The notes: a model not told the origin generated them from the sequence alone. A stretch of DNA of 64,000 nucleotides from Spirosoma oryzae (GCF_003002825.1 NZ_PVTE01000015.1:1-64000), one strand, 5' to 3'. Numbered from the stretch's first letter, positions 7,627 through 15,939 are shown. Numbers and translations: made by a program.

Positions 7627-10600
7627 TTATTTATTAGCTATGATTTGTAGTGGTATATCACCTGTTTCCCGAAGATAAAATTCTGTAACACCAAAAAGCT
7701 CAACAAGTTTATTATTAGAGTCATTTAAAAGTTTAGATTTTGATAAGCCTGGTTGAACAATAAACACATTAAACTTCACTTTCTTTTCCTTCAAAGTTCT
7801 CCTTTTGATTTCTACTAGATCTTTTATATTGCCAATGATAAATCGAGTTTGATTATGCTCTCTTTTTCTTTGGGCTTCTCTATATTCTAAGTGCTCAACC
7901 AGTCTTAGAATATTATGTTTATACCTAATACACTTTTGTGCTTGACCACATACCTCGTAAAATTCACCAATACGAATTCCAGCGAAGGATTCTGAGGAGT
8001 ATTTACAATGATAAAGCTCAACAATTACTGAGTTTCCGTCCAACCTAAATGCAACTATATCAGCCGCCTCACCTTTGTCATCGTCATTGAAAATTATCTT
8101 ATAATTATAAGTGTTTTTTATGGTTTCAATCACGTGAAACTGAACCGAAGAATAGTCAATAGGATCAAAACCTTGAGATTCAGTTTTTATATCAACAGTG
8201 GCAGGCCAAATCCAATCATTTATTGCTTCTATATCATATATATATCTTTCTACACTTTGAGGCCGAATATAGTAATTATCTTCAAAATACGAAGTATCTT
8301 CAAATCGTACTATCGGTGTGTTATCTTTAAACCACTCTAATAAACTGAAGCGTTTACTACCTAATCGAATTTCAGCGTACATTTTTGAATTAAGTGATAT
8401 AAACTCTAGACCTTTATCACTAACATTAATTTTATAGGAAGCTTTATATCTTGAAGATGTAATTTCAAAGAAGATTGGTCCAGTATCTGAAATATTTATC
8501 AATTCTATGTCCACGGCATAAAGCGGAATTGAATCACCATTGAAAACTATATCAAAATGATGCTCAACATCAGAGTAAATTAAATCAGGCCATTCAATAG
8601 TGATTGGGCAAAAGTTTGGTCTATATTTGATTTCTTCTGGAAGTAAAACTCCCTTTAGAAAATCATCGGTAGATATAGAATCATCAGTTAGTTTTTTACC
8701 TTGATAGTCGCACCATATTTTATATTGAGCTATGGTGTATGCCATTCTCGACCAAATCCTGCCCTTATAAGAGCACCCGATTGTTACCTTATCTCCATGC
8801 TCAATCCCTAATCCAAAAACATTTGATTTAATGTGAGAAGTCAAATGTGCAGGCGTTAGACCCTCTTTTACATCAGGCCCTGTGTACATCACATACCTTT
8901 TAGGACCTTTATTTGAGTATAATAATCCAACGTTAAACAGAACAACACGTCTTACATTATGAAAACAACGAAATACATCTTCACCACGAATAAGAATAGC
9001 TTTATCGCCTATTAATAATTTTGCTAGTTCTTCATGGAGAGAGCTATTATTAGTACTATTAATAAAAAGAAGTTTTAATTTAGGATTCCAATATGCTATG
9101 TAGAGATCATATTCTATTGACTCTAATTCTTTAATATTGCCCCAGACAATTTTTTCTTGCCTCTGAACAATTGCATATACTACATTTTCAGTAATGTTAA
9201 TATCATCAAAATAGATATTCTCTTTATTTCTAAAATACTTCGTAAAGTTAGTAGGTGTCCAATTTACTTCTACATCTTTATTCTCATCAACATAATCATC
9301 TTCATCTTTTTCATTCTCCTTTATCTTATATACTACTGCGCTGCATCTTGGAAAAATTTGTGTTACCGAAACTTTTTGAGGCTTTTTACTAAACCCTCTA
9401 ATCATTTCATCAAGACTTGCTACACCTGAAATAGTATCTTCACTTTTTATTCTTAAAAGCTCGTTCCAATTTGAATCCTCGTTATATAACTCTTCAAGAT
9501 TTTCACTTACTTTAGGGTCAGCTATATTTGCAAAAAAATGAGCATCTCCAATCTTATCTGAATTTCTTACGCTTCTGGTAAAGCGGCCAGAAAATTGTAA
9601 GGTAATTCCTAATGTTCTATGATGATCGTGAATAGCTGCTATTTTTAGCTGTGGCAAATCGAACCCTTCGCCTAACATATTAACACATACGATAATTTTA
9701 TGCTTTAATGCTTTAATATTTTTCAAAATGCTAGCCTCATTATCTATTTTACTATAAATAATTACAGGGTTTAAATCTGTCTCATTCTTATAGAGATTAA
9801 ATACTTGTTCTGCTCGTTCTTTCTTAATGGTTCTAGCCATCAGAACATGTTCAAAGCCGTTTGCAATATCTTCTCTTAACTGAGCAATTGCTTTTTTTGC
9901 TATGGCTTCATCTGATCTATCGGGATGCCATTCTTGAATAGGTACGAAATTTATTGTTTTAAAATAACCCTCTGACTGAGCTTGGCTTAAAGGATAATTA
10001 TATATTAACTTTCCTGACAAAGGCTTTTTATCATTTCTAAACGGTGTAGCCGTAAACTGCAAAATCCGTTTGTTAGGAAAATAACTCTTAACTTCCGCCC
10101 AAGTAGGAGCTGCTACGTGGTGTGCTTCGTCTATAAATATTTCTTCACAAAATGAATTAACTCTAGCCATTATTTCAGGCTTAGATTCAGCCATAATAGG
10201 CATAGTGGAAATTATAACATTGGCTTTCTCAAATATTTGATCTACTTCATTAAGTGATTTTGGCCTATGCCTCAGTAAAGCTACAATTGGGAAAACAGCG
10301 CCACTTTTAATTACATTAAAGTTTTGTAATATGCCGAAACAAGAAAATTTACTAAAAGTCTGTTCTCTTAGAGCATCAAAAGGAACAATAATTAGTAACT
10401 TTTTACACGGTAACGCTGTCAACAAGGATAACATTGTCTCTGTCTTACCAGTACCAGTAGGCATAACAATTGTTGCTGGATCTTTTGATATAGTCCAGTG
10501 AGATAAAGTTGAATAAATAGCTCCAATTTGAGGTTTTCTTAAACCCTTTATAGTATCACTTTCTAAGATTGCTTCAAATGTATTTAACCAACTTTTTTGT

Positions 10601-10959
10601 ACTTCATCCGCTTTTTGTGGAGTAAAATATTTCGCAGGGGTTATGGATGGAATCTTAGGATGTTTGAGCCATTCTAAATTATGGCAGTTATTCCTAGAAA
10701 ATAATTCAATAATATCTAAATCTTTATCTCTTTTTACTTTGATAATTTGGTCGTAGTTGTCTGTTGTAAACGATCCATTTATATGCACATACAATTTTTC
10801 ACCATTTTTATTAATACCACTATATCCTTTCTTTTTACCATTTTTTGAAGTGACTTCTGTGAAACTAAATTCTTCTTCATATGCAGGTTTTATTAGATGG
10901 CTTATCAGTTGGTCTTCAATTTTGATAGAAACGTTTATGGCAGGTAAATAAATTTTCAT
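7627..10959 (-). CDS. SF2 DEAH helicase with putative C-terminal nuclease domain
   Basis: The 1110-residue product carries a complete SF2 core: Walker A MPTGTGKTE at 166-174, DEAH at 277-280, TATPF at 303-307, GEGFD at 430-433 and motif VI QFSGRFTRS at 455-463. A long unassigned middle follows. Near residues 980-1010 there is DIVAF, then VIVELYHCKYS, spaced like a PD-(D/E)XK nuclease core (Asp, then Glu and Lys on the next strand), but this is tentative. Base composition is far more AT-rich than the flanks, suggesting recent transfer. The gene stands alone between a dead IS and a recombinase operon. A single-gene anti-phage or restriction-like role is plausible but unproven. Confidence 0.6.
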   Translation of the reverse strand: MKIYLPAINVSIKIEDQLISHLIKPAYEEEFSFTEVTSKNGKKKGYSGINKNGEKLYVHINGSFTTDNYDQIIKVKRDKDLDIIELFSRNNCHNLEWLKHPKIPSITPAKYFTPQKADEVQKSWLNTFEAILESDTIKGLRKPQIGAIYSTLSHWTISKDPATIVMPTGTGKTETMLSLLTALPCKKLLIIVPFDALREQTFSKFSCFGILQNFNVIKSGAVFPIVALLRHRPKSLNEVDQIFEKANVIISTMPIMAESKPEIMARVNSFCEEIFIDEAHHVAAPTWAEVKSYFPNKRILQFTATPFRNDKKPLSGKLIYNYPLSQAQSEGYFKTINFVPIQEWHPDRSDEAIAKKAIAQLREDIANGFEHVLMARTIKKERAEQVFNLYKNETDLNPVIIYSKIDNEASILKNIKALKHKIIVCVNMLGEGFDLPQLKIAAIHDHHRTLGITLQFSGRFTRSVRNSDKIGDAHFFANIADPKVSENLEELYNEDSNWNELLRIKSEDTISGVASLDEMIRGFSKKPQKVSVTQIFPRCSAVVYKIKENEKDEDDYVDENKDVEVNWTPTNFTKYFRNKENIYFDDINITENVVYAIVQRQEKIVWGNIKELESIEYDLYIAYWNPKLKLLFINSTNNSSLHEELAKLLIGDKAILIRGEDVFRCFHNVRRVVLFNVGLLYSNKGPKRYVMYTGPDVKEGLTPAHLTSHIKSNVFGLGIEHGDKVTIGCSYKGRIWSRMAYTIAQYKIWCDYQGKKLTDDSISTDDFLKGVLLPEEIKYRPNFCPITIEWPDLIYSDVEHHFDIVFNGDSIPLYAVDIELINISDTGPIFFEITSSRYKASYKINVSDKGLEFISLNSKMYAEIRLGSKRFSLLEWFKDNTPIVRFEDTSYFEDNYYIRPQSVERYIYDIEAINDWIWPATVDIKTESQGFDPIDYSSVQFHVIETIKNTYNYKIIFNDDDKGEAADIVAFRLDGNSVIVELYHCKYSSESFAGIRIGEFYEVCGQAQKCIRYKHNILRLVEHLEYREAQRKREHNQTRFIIGNIKDLVEIKRRTLKEKKVKFNVFIVQPGLSKSKLLNDSNNKLVELFGVTEFYLRETGDIPLQIIANK

Positions 10960-11164
10960 TTAAAATGTGGATTTAAGTTGAACATATATACTGTAAATAT
11001 AATTATTTTAACAATTTATTATATACTATCGAATTCTAAACAATTTATCTCCTCTTACAAACGCTCGTTCATAAAACGCCCAGGCTAGTATCATGTCGTA
11101 AAATGTGAACGTTAGAAGGAGATCGAAAGCCCAGGCAGGCCTCCGATGCTGAGTACCATCACTG

Positions 11165-11190
11165 AGCCCTGTTTGAACAGGGCTTTTTTG
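11165..11190 (+). terminator. Intrinsic terminator
   Basis: A 9-bp perfect stem (AGCCCTGTT / AACAGGGCT, 2-nt loop) is followed by six T. No protein-coding gene was found directly upstream on the plus strand, so it may end a short transcript (about 11080-11165) of unknown nature. Confidence 0.7.
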
Positions 11191-11219
11191 TGCTTCGTCT
11201 TCTCAACTCCAGCCTTGGG

Positions 11220-11456
11220 TCAACACTCTCCGCCAGGGTCTGTATGAGAAGCTGGTCGGTCTTCGTTCTCGCTTCGGCTTTCCCGCTCAATCTCCTCCAC
11301 AAATTCTTCCGTCGACACGGCATGGATGTAGGGCTCATCGAGGTCATCCGCCGAGCTAGGTGTTAGGGTATCATTCTCTGGATCCATGGCAGCAAACTTG
11401 TCGTGTATACACCGGTCAAATTGGCTCCTGTCCGAGAACAAGCAAGCCCGAGCCAA
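11220..11456 (-). CDS. Small acidic hypothetical protein
   Basis: The frame encodes 78 residues from the first start, or 55 from an internal Met at 11388 (MDPENDTLTPSSADD). The latter looks better because the protein then is uniformly acidic and soluble. I do not recognise the family. It is transcribed away from the nested palindrome at 11512-11567 and towards the terminator near 11165. Divergent transcription from the small recombinase operon suggests a shared control region. It could also be a non-coding frame. Confidence 0.35.
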   Translation of the reverse strand: MARACLFSDRSQFDRCIHDKFAAMDPENDTLTPSSADDLDEPYIHAVSTEEFVEEIERESRSENEDRPASHTDPGGEC

Positions 11457-11511
11457 AGGTAGCGGGGCATTTAAATTTTATTCCCGTCATGATCGGGTCG
11501 GGTCTTATGGG

Positions 11512-11567
11512 TTGGGTTTAGTTTACATAGCTTAAACGGTCGTTTATGCTATGTAAACTAAACCCAA
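11512..11567. repeat. Nested 56-bp palindrome in a divergent promoter region
   Basis: Perfect 20-bp arms lie at 11512-11531 and 11548-11567 (inner ends ACATAGC / GCTATGT). Between them is a second inverted repeat, TAAACG (11533-11538) and CGTTTA (11541-11546), around a GT centre. It lies between a leftward small gene and the rightward small genes that precede a serine recombinase. It could be an operator, a resolvase binding site, or a cruciform-type replication or transfer site. No T-run follows, so it is not an obvious terminator. Confidence 0.8.
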
Positions 11568-11600
11568 ATCCCTATTTTTCCGGTATAGATTCGGGCAGTC

Positions 11601-11804
11601 ATGATACACGATCAGGTTCAGGTCCTGCTGGCGAAATGGGAGTTAGTCAAAACGGTCGAGACCAGAATGGGTCCGATCCGGATTGACAGTAACGAACGGT
11701 TGAGTCAGGCCGAAGCCCAGACCCGGCAATCAACACTGGCTTGCTTTCATCCCCGGTACCAGTTTCGCGTTGTGGCCGTCGACGAAGATGTCAACTTGCT
11801 ATGA
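11601..11804 (+). CDS. Small hypothetical protein, first gene of recombinase operon
   Basis: This 67-residue protein (MIHDQVQVLLAKWELVKTVET...) belongs to no family I recognise and has no membrane segment. Its stop overlaps the ATG of the next gene (ATGA at 11801-11804), which supports real translation as part of a three-gene operon ending in a serine recombinase. It starts 33 nt after the nested palindrome, so its transcription may be controlled there. Function unknown. Confidence 0.45.
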   Translation: MIHDQVQVLLAKWELVKTVETRMGPIRIDSNERLSQAEAQTRQSTLACFHPRYQFRVVAVDEDVNLL

Positions 11805-12076
11805 CGACGGAAGAGATACTGGGAAAGATTGCGGCCGGAGCCATTGGCCTGTTACTGGCTGCGTTTCAAACCGAGCGCAAACAAGCGCGCCGGTACCGAC
11901 GGGCCCACCAGGAGCTGGTCAACGAATTCAATCAGTTCGAGGAGTCGGCTCGACTTGATGGCGAGCGTTCGCAGAATCTGCTGTCCCGCTACGAGACCAA
12001 GTTGCAGCAACAGCAGGAAGTGATCGATCAACTGACCAGCCAACTCAGCGAGGTGCGCCGGTTTCACTATAATTAA
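11801..12076 (+). CDS. Small coiled-coil protein with possible N-terminal membrane segment
   Basis: I chose the ATG at 11801, which overlaps the previous stop; an in-frame start at 11741 would add 20 residues inside the upstream gene. The 91-residue product has a short hydrophobic stretch (ILGKIAAGAIGLLLAAF, residues 5-21). A charged helical region rich in Gln, Glu and Arg follows (about 25-85) with coiled-coil character. The recombinase gene starts 3 nt after its stop. Family and function are not recognised. Confidence 0.5.
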   Translation: MTTEEILGKIAAGAIGLLLAAFQTERKQARRYRRAHQELVNEFNQFEESARLDGERSQNLLSRYETKLQQQQEVIDQLTSQLSEVRRFHYN

Positions 12077-12078
12077 GC

Positions 12079-12777
12079 ATGGCAAAGAAAACAGTGCCGG
12101 CCGCCGGTGAGCAACATCGCTACGTAGCCTACTACCGGGTGTCAACCAAGAAGCAGGGTGAATCGGGTCTGGGCCTAGAAGCGCAGCGGATGGCCGTGGC
12201 CGGCTTCGTAAAGGGCCCCATCGTGGCAGAATTTACCGAAGTCGAGTCGGGCAAGCGCGACCAGCGGGAGCAACTGCAACTGGCCATCGAGCGCAGCAAA
12301 AAAGACGGGGCTGTGCTGGTGATCGCTAAGCTCGATCGGCTGAGCCGGAACGCCAGCTTCATCTTCGCTCTGCGCGATTCAGGTGTTAACTTCCAGTGCG
12401 TCGATATGCCCGATGCCAATACCCTGACGGTGGGTATTTTCGCCACGCTGGCCCAGCACGAGCGGGAGTTGATCAGTAGTCGAACCAAGGCCGCCCTGGC
12501 GGCCAAGAAAGCACAGGGTGCGCAGCTGGGCAGTCCAAATAACCTGACCAACGAAGCCCGGCTAAAAGGGGCGCATACCTACCGGAAGCGAGCGGCTAAC
12601 AATGAAAATAACCGGCGGGCCAAAGCGATGATCAGCATGATGCTTTCGTCGGGAAAGAACTACGTGCAGATTGCCGAGCAGCTTAACCTGGCCGGCTTCC
12701 GTACGGCGCGCGGGTGCCAGTTTCAAGCTACGCAGGTGATGCGGCTGCATAGACGTACTCAATCTGAAACTGTCTGA
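12079..12777 (+). CDS. Serine recombinase (resolvase/invertase family)
   Basis: The 232-residue protein has the resolvase N-terminal catalytic domain: YYRVSTKKQ, whose Ser is the nucleophile, then GLEAQR, a KLDRLSRN arginine-bearing motif and AQHERELISSRTKAALAAKK leading into the long E-helix. The C-terminal ~50 residues (YVQIAEQLNLAGFRTARG) look like a helix-turn-helix DNA-binding domain. Length and layout match Tn3-type resolvases and Pin-type invertases rather than large integrases. The two small upstream genes appear co-transcribed. Its site could be the nested palindrome at 11512-11567, which is a guess from proximity. Confidence 0.85.
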   Translation: MAKKTVPAAGEQHRYVAYYRVSTKKQGESGLGLEAQRMAVAGFVKGPIVAEFTEVESGKRDQREQLQLAIERSKKDGAVLVIAKLDRLSRNASFIFALRDSGVNFQCVDMPDANTLTVGIFATLAQHERELISSRTKAALAAKKAQGAQLGSPNNLTNEARLKGAHTYRKRAANNENNRRAKAMISMMLSSGKNYVQIAEQLNLAGFRTARGCQFQATQVMRLHRRTQSETV

Positions 12778-12847
12778 TACCGCTCCTACTTGAGATGAAG
12801 CGGCTTATTCTCCTCATAGTAGACGTATTACAGTAGCATACGGAGAA

Positions 12848-12868
12848 CAAAGAAGCCCCTATCGGGGC
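12848..12868 (-). terminator. Probable terminator of the mer-type operon
   Basis: On the minus strand a GCCCC/GGGGC stem with a 4-nt loop is followed by TTCTTTG. It sits about 90 nt after the end of the GDCCVxC gene. The short stem and interrupted T-run make it only moderately convincing. Confidence 0.45.
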
Positions 12869-12957
12869 CTAAACGTATGAATCATTCACTCCATCAAAAT
12901 CTTTCTATCCGGATTATGAAGGCATAATGTTCATGAAATTAGAATCTGTATGGTTGT

Positions 12958-13167
12958 TTAAGCGCAACATCTCCCTTGCTCCTGGATCGGTGGGCACTTC
13001 GCCGACCCATAGGAACAAAATACACAACAATCTCCCGCCAGCGGTTTTAAAAGGGTTTGGCAGGAGGTGCATTCATAAAAATAAATGCAAGCATCGGTCG
13101 GCATGGTCTCCGCTGCTTGGTGACCACAATTTGGGCATGTAATCACTGATCCGAGTGTGACGGTCAT
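12958..13167 (-). CDS. GDCCVxC domain-containing small protein
   Basis: The 69-residue protein has a CPNCGH pair near the start, CTSCQ in the middle, and the hallmark GDCCVFCSYGSAKCPPIQ near the C-terminus. This defines the GDCCVxC (seleno)protein family commonly found beside MerTP mercury transporters in Bacteroidota. The site here is a Cys codon, not TGA. It starts only 3 nt after the merTP stop and so is the third gene of an arsR-merTP-GDCCVxC operon. The cysteines suggest Hg(II) or another thiophilic metal as ligand; its exact biochemical role is not known to me. Confidence 0.85.
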   Translation of the reverse strand: MTVTLGSVITCPNCGHQAAETMPTDACIYFYECTSCQTLLKPLAGDCCVFCSYGSAKCPPIQEQGRCCA

Positions 13168-13170
13168 TCA

Positions 13171-13791
13171 TTAGAGCATTTTTGTACTGGTGACTTTGTA
13201 GCCGGTGGAGTCCACCGCTTTTTTGATGTCGGCGAGAGAGATTTTTTTGCTATCGTATTTCACAGTAGCAGCCCCTTTTTGGTACGATACATTAACTGTC
13301 GATACGCCTTTGATCTTGGTAATTTCCTGCTTGATGTGATGTTCGCAACTTTCACAAGACATTCCTTTAATGGTCACATAAACTACTTGCTGCGTGCCCA
13401 TCTGAGCAGGCTGCATGGTCGCTTGTTTCTTGTCCTGGTACAGCCAATTTGAGTAGGAAGGGAAAGCCAGTAGTAACAATGCCATTGCTGTCACGACACC
13501 TAAAATTGACTTCGTTTGCCAAAAGGCAGTTTTCTTCGTTTCGCAATCACATTCTATCGTTTTTCGGGGTTTTAAGTGTTCATACCAAGCCCACCCCAAC
13601 GCGCCCACTGTCAGCGCAATACTGTAATGCCGCAAAGGTTCCAGCCAAGCCCACCCACCAGCCGAGCCGGTGGCACCCACCAGCAATGTGAGTAAAGGGA
13701 CGGTGCAGCAGAGAGAAGAAACAAAAGCGGTCAGTAGCCCGGTCAATCCTGCAAGTTTCATAGTTTCATGATCATTATGGTCCCAATTCAA
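13171..13791 (-). CDS. merTP: Mercuric transport protein MerTP (MerT-MerP fusion)
   Basis: The 206-residue protein has three hydrophobic segments. The first holds the vicinal SSLCCTVPLL pair that carries Hg(II) in MerT, and a cytosolic CDCETKK follows the second. After the last membrane span (about 105-120) comes a C-terminal heavy-metal-associated domain (about 135-206) with GMSCESCEHH, equivalent to periplasmic MerP. Fused MerTP is common in Bacteroidota. The start overlaps the arsR stop (ATGA). No mercuric reductase (merA) is nearby, so reduction must happen elsewhere or the operon serves another thiophilic metal. Confidence 0.88.
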   Translation of the reverse strand: MNWDHNDHETMKLAGLTGLLTAFVSSLCCTVPLLTLLVGATGSAGGWAWLEPLRHYSIALTVGALGWAWYEHLKPRKTIECDCETKKTAFWQTKSILGVVTAMALLLLAFPSYSNWLYQDKKQATMQPAQMGTQQVVYVTIKGMSCESCEHHIKQEITKIKGVSTVNVSYQKGAATVKYDSKKISLADIKKAVDSTGYKVTSTKML

Positions 13792-14171
13792 GCAGCCAGA
13801 AAAGGGGCAGTTTGCACAGTTTCGAGGTGTTCCAACATCGAATGTAATATGCCGGTTGATTCTGTTCGTAATGAATAAAAAACAGTCTGGCCTACTTTGC
13901 GGGCCTGGATCAACTGCGCGTCCTTGAGCTTACGTAAATGTTGGGAAACAGCAGGAATGGTCATGCTTAGAATATCACTTAAATCGCAGACGCACAAATT
14001 GCTTTCTTGCCGCAACAGGTAAATAATCTTCAGCCTGTTGGCATTGCCTGCCAAGTTCAGCACTTGAGCCAATCTGTCGAAAACCGGTTCAGCATCCTTT
14101 ATTTTCTCAACACAATCGCAAATCTGTCCTTTATCGGCAAAGACGCGTACACATTTTGTCGGATTTTCCAT
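13788..14171 (-). CDS. ArsR/SmtB-family metalloregulator
   Basis: This 127-residue winged-helix repressor has the recognition region CVCDLSDILSMTIPAVSQHLRKLKDAQLI. Its CVC pair lies at the alpha-3 metal site typical of ArsR/CadC-type sensors, and there are extra cysteines near the N-terminus (CVRVFADKGQICDC), as in CadC. It is the first gene of the operon with merTP and GDCCVxC. A 20-bp near-perfect inverted repeat lies 20 nt upstream of its start, a likely operator for autoregulation. The ligand (Hg, Cd, Pb or Zn) cannot be fixed from sequence alone. Confidence 0.85.
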   Translation of the reverse strand: MENPTKCVRVFADKGQICDCVEKIKDAEPVFDRLAQVLNLAGNANRLKIIYLLRQESNLCVCDLSDILSMTIPAVSQHLRKLKDAQLIQARKVGQTVFYSLRTESTGILHSMLEHLETVQTAPFLAA

Positions 14172-14190
14172 TTCGGAACAAAGTTAGATT

Positions 14191-14210
14191 ATTTGCTTAT
14201 TTAAGCAAAT
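14191..14210. promoter_or_regulatory. Likely ArsR-type operator
   Basis: ATTTGCTTATTTAAGCAAAT has perfect 9-bp arms around a TT centre, the form usual for ArsR/SmtB operators. It lies 20 nt before the arsR start. Confidence 0.65.
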
Positions 14211-14348
14211 TCTTAAATACAGGAAACAAATATGTTGTCATCTATGGAAAGAAAAGTGGTAAGCTTTAACTGAAAGCGAGCGGCGGCCTTATTAGTAAGC
14301 TCTGTATGGATTCTATGCGGGGACTCATCTGTCAACCTCTTCATCTGA

Positions 14349-14633
14349 ATCAGCACCCGTTTATGTGCTCCCAATCAGCCACCGACTGATCAAACTCAAG
14401 GTAACTATGATGTTTCAGGGACATTTGGTCACTACCTAACTCCTACATCATTTACTGTTTCAAACGTACTGTCAGGTACTATTTATGTCTGTGATTTACC
14501 TGAAGACTATCATGTCTTGGGTAAACGCGTAACGTTTAGTAGTGAGTTTCGCGACGCGCAAAGAACGCTTACTGCTGTATTTGGCGTGAAAGAAGTATAC
14601 TTCCTTTATTCAACCGCTATTTGCCCTCAATGA
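14349..14633 (+). pseudogene. Decayed small secreted-protein ORF (start lost)
   Basis: The frame is open for about 94 codons, ending at TGA 14631-14633, with plausible protein content (GNYDVSGTFGHYLTPTSF, GTIYVCDLPEDY, TFSSEFRDAQ, FGVKEVYFLYSTAICPQ). No usable start codon exists at its 5' end because a stop lies directly upstream. Its stop overlaps the ATG of the next ORF (ATGA), as in coupled gene pairs. It is probably the remnant of a small lipoprotein or exported protein. Family not recognised. Confidence 0.35.
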
Positions 14634-14983
14634 AACCACTATCAGTATTCTTGTTGATTTTATCCATCGTGGGCTGTCATCGTTCCGAGCCAAGTCCGAC
14701 TGGTTGCGGTGTAAGCAACCCGCTGACCGATTTACCATGGCTGGCCTCGATTGTGACAAATTCAATTCCGGATCTGTCGATTACCCAAGCTACTTATTAA
14801 CGAGAGACAGTGTACCTGATTAGTTCATGTGGCCGATGCTTCGCCGGTCCTAACGTGGCTGTCTACCACTGCGACGGGACAACATTTTGCAGTGGCCTTT
14901 TGCTCTACAGCAATCCTGATCCAGCTTGCAAGTCCATTCTAAATGCACTGACAAACCAGCAAGTGCTGCTGACTCGAGAATGA
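14630..14983 (+). pseudogene. Small lipoprotein gene interrupted by an in-frame TAA
   Basis: It starts with a clear lipoprotein signal (MKPLSVFLLILSIVGC, lipobox IVGC). The frame reads through 117 codons to TGA at 14981, but a TAA occurs at 14798-14800. After it the same frame continues with cysteine-rich sequence (TVYLISSCGRCFAG, VAVYHCDGTTFCSG) that resembles small Bacteroidota lipoproteins of the DUF6970 type; this resemblance is weak. A nonsense mutation is the simplest explanation; a sequencing error or stop readthrough cannot be excluded. No regulatory link to neighbours is visible. Confidence 0.5.
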
Positions 14984-15123
14984 TAAATGCTTAGTTACAT
15001 AACTATACAACGCTACAATTACCAAAAATTTTGGTACTGAAAAACGGTCCATTTGGAAGAAAAGACCGTTATGAATGTATCCACGATCTAACAATTATCA
15101 GAACAACCTACTATAGCGGCTTA

Positions 15124-15939
15124 GGGCGCGTTGACAATTAGGTAAATCTGAAACTACTAAGCAACTTTGCGCCATGCGACGCTACGAAATTACCGATCAG
15201 CAATGGCAAAAGATTAAGCATTTGCTGCCCGGACAAGCAGGCCATGTAGGACAGACAGCAACCGACAATCGGCTGTTTATCAATGCGGTACTTTGGATTG
15301 GACGAAGTGGGGCTCCCTGGCGCGATCTGCCCGAACGGTTTGGAAACTGGAACTCCGCTTATCGACGGTTTCGGCGCTGGGCAATCGGTGGCATTTGGAA
15401 AAGAATCTTCGATGAGTTGCAGGAACCGGACCTGGATTGGCTTATGATTGACTCGACAGTAGTACGGGCACACCAGCATTCAGCGGGTCAAAAAAAAGCG
15501 ACCCCGCCAGCGAGTGCTTAGGCCAGTCAGTAGGCGGTTGGACGACCAAAATTCACGCGGCTGTGGACGCATTAGGTAATCCATTGCGGATCATCTTAAC
15601 TGTGGGGCAACGGGCCGATATTACTCAGGCGAAGGAGTTAGTGGTTGGTTATGAGCCAGCTGCACTGCTAGCTGACCGGGGATACGATGCGGATAAGTTG
15701 ATTGATTGGCTTGACGAACACCAGATAGAGGTCGTTATTCCAGCTAAATTGAACCGGCTTGAGCAGCGCGTTATTGACAAGAATTTATACCGTGATCGCA
15801 ACAAAGTGGAGCGGTTTTTCAACAAGCTCAAAGCGTATCGTCGGGTAGCAACTCGTTATGAAAAGACCGCCAGTAGTTTTGCTGGCTTTGTTTATGTAGC
15901 GTCGGCCATGATCTTGCTACACTAATTGTCAACGCGCCC
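15124..15939 (+). mobile_element. IS5-family (IS427/IS1031-like) insertion sequence, apparently intact
   Basis: The 816-bp element has perfect terminal inverted repeats (GGGCGCGTTGACAATTAG at 15124-15141 and its complement at 15922-15939) and is flanked on both sides by TA, the expected 2-bp target duplication. It carries one transposase spread over two frames. The right end lies directly at the 3' end of the broken ynfA gene. Terminal symmetry and an undamaged DDE domain suggest recent arrival. Confidence 0.88.
15174..15925 (+). CDS. IS5-family transposase, joined by -1 frameshift
   Basis: The first frame runs 15174-15521 (MRRYEITDQQWQKIKHLLPG, PWRDLPERFGNW, first catalytic Asp in LMIDSTVVRAH). 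At an A8 run (15490-15497, A AAA AAA G type) the ribosome would slip to the -1 frame, which continues as SDPASECLGQSVGGWTTKIH and holds LLADRGYDAD (second Asp) and NKVERFFNKLK (Glu), ending at 15925. Programmed -1 frameshifting is known in this IS group, so I treat this as one functional protein of about 250 residues, not a broken gene. Confidence 0.8.

Noticed and set aside
12927-13142. Plus-strand ORF opposite the GDCCVxC gene
   Set aside because: The opposite strand has the diagnostic GDCCVxC signature; this frame has no recognisable content.
15174-15925. IS5 transposase as a frameshift pseudogene
   Set aside because: The shift lies at an A8 slippery run with intact sequence on both sides, and this IS group is known to use frameshifting, so the gene is treated as functional.
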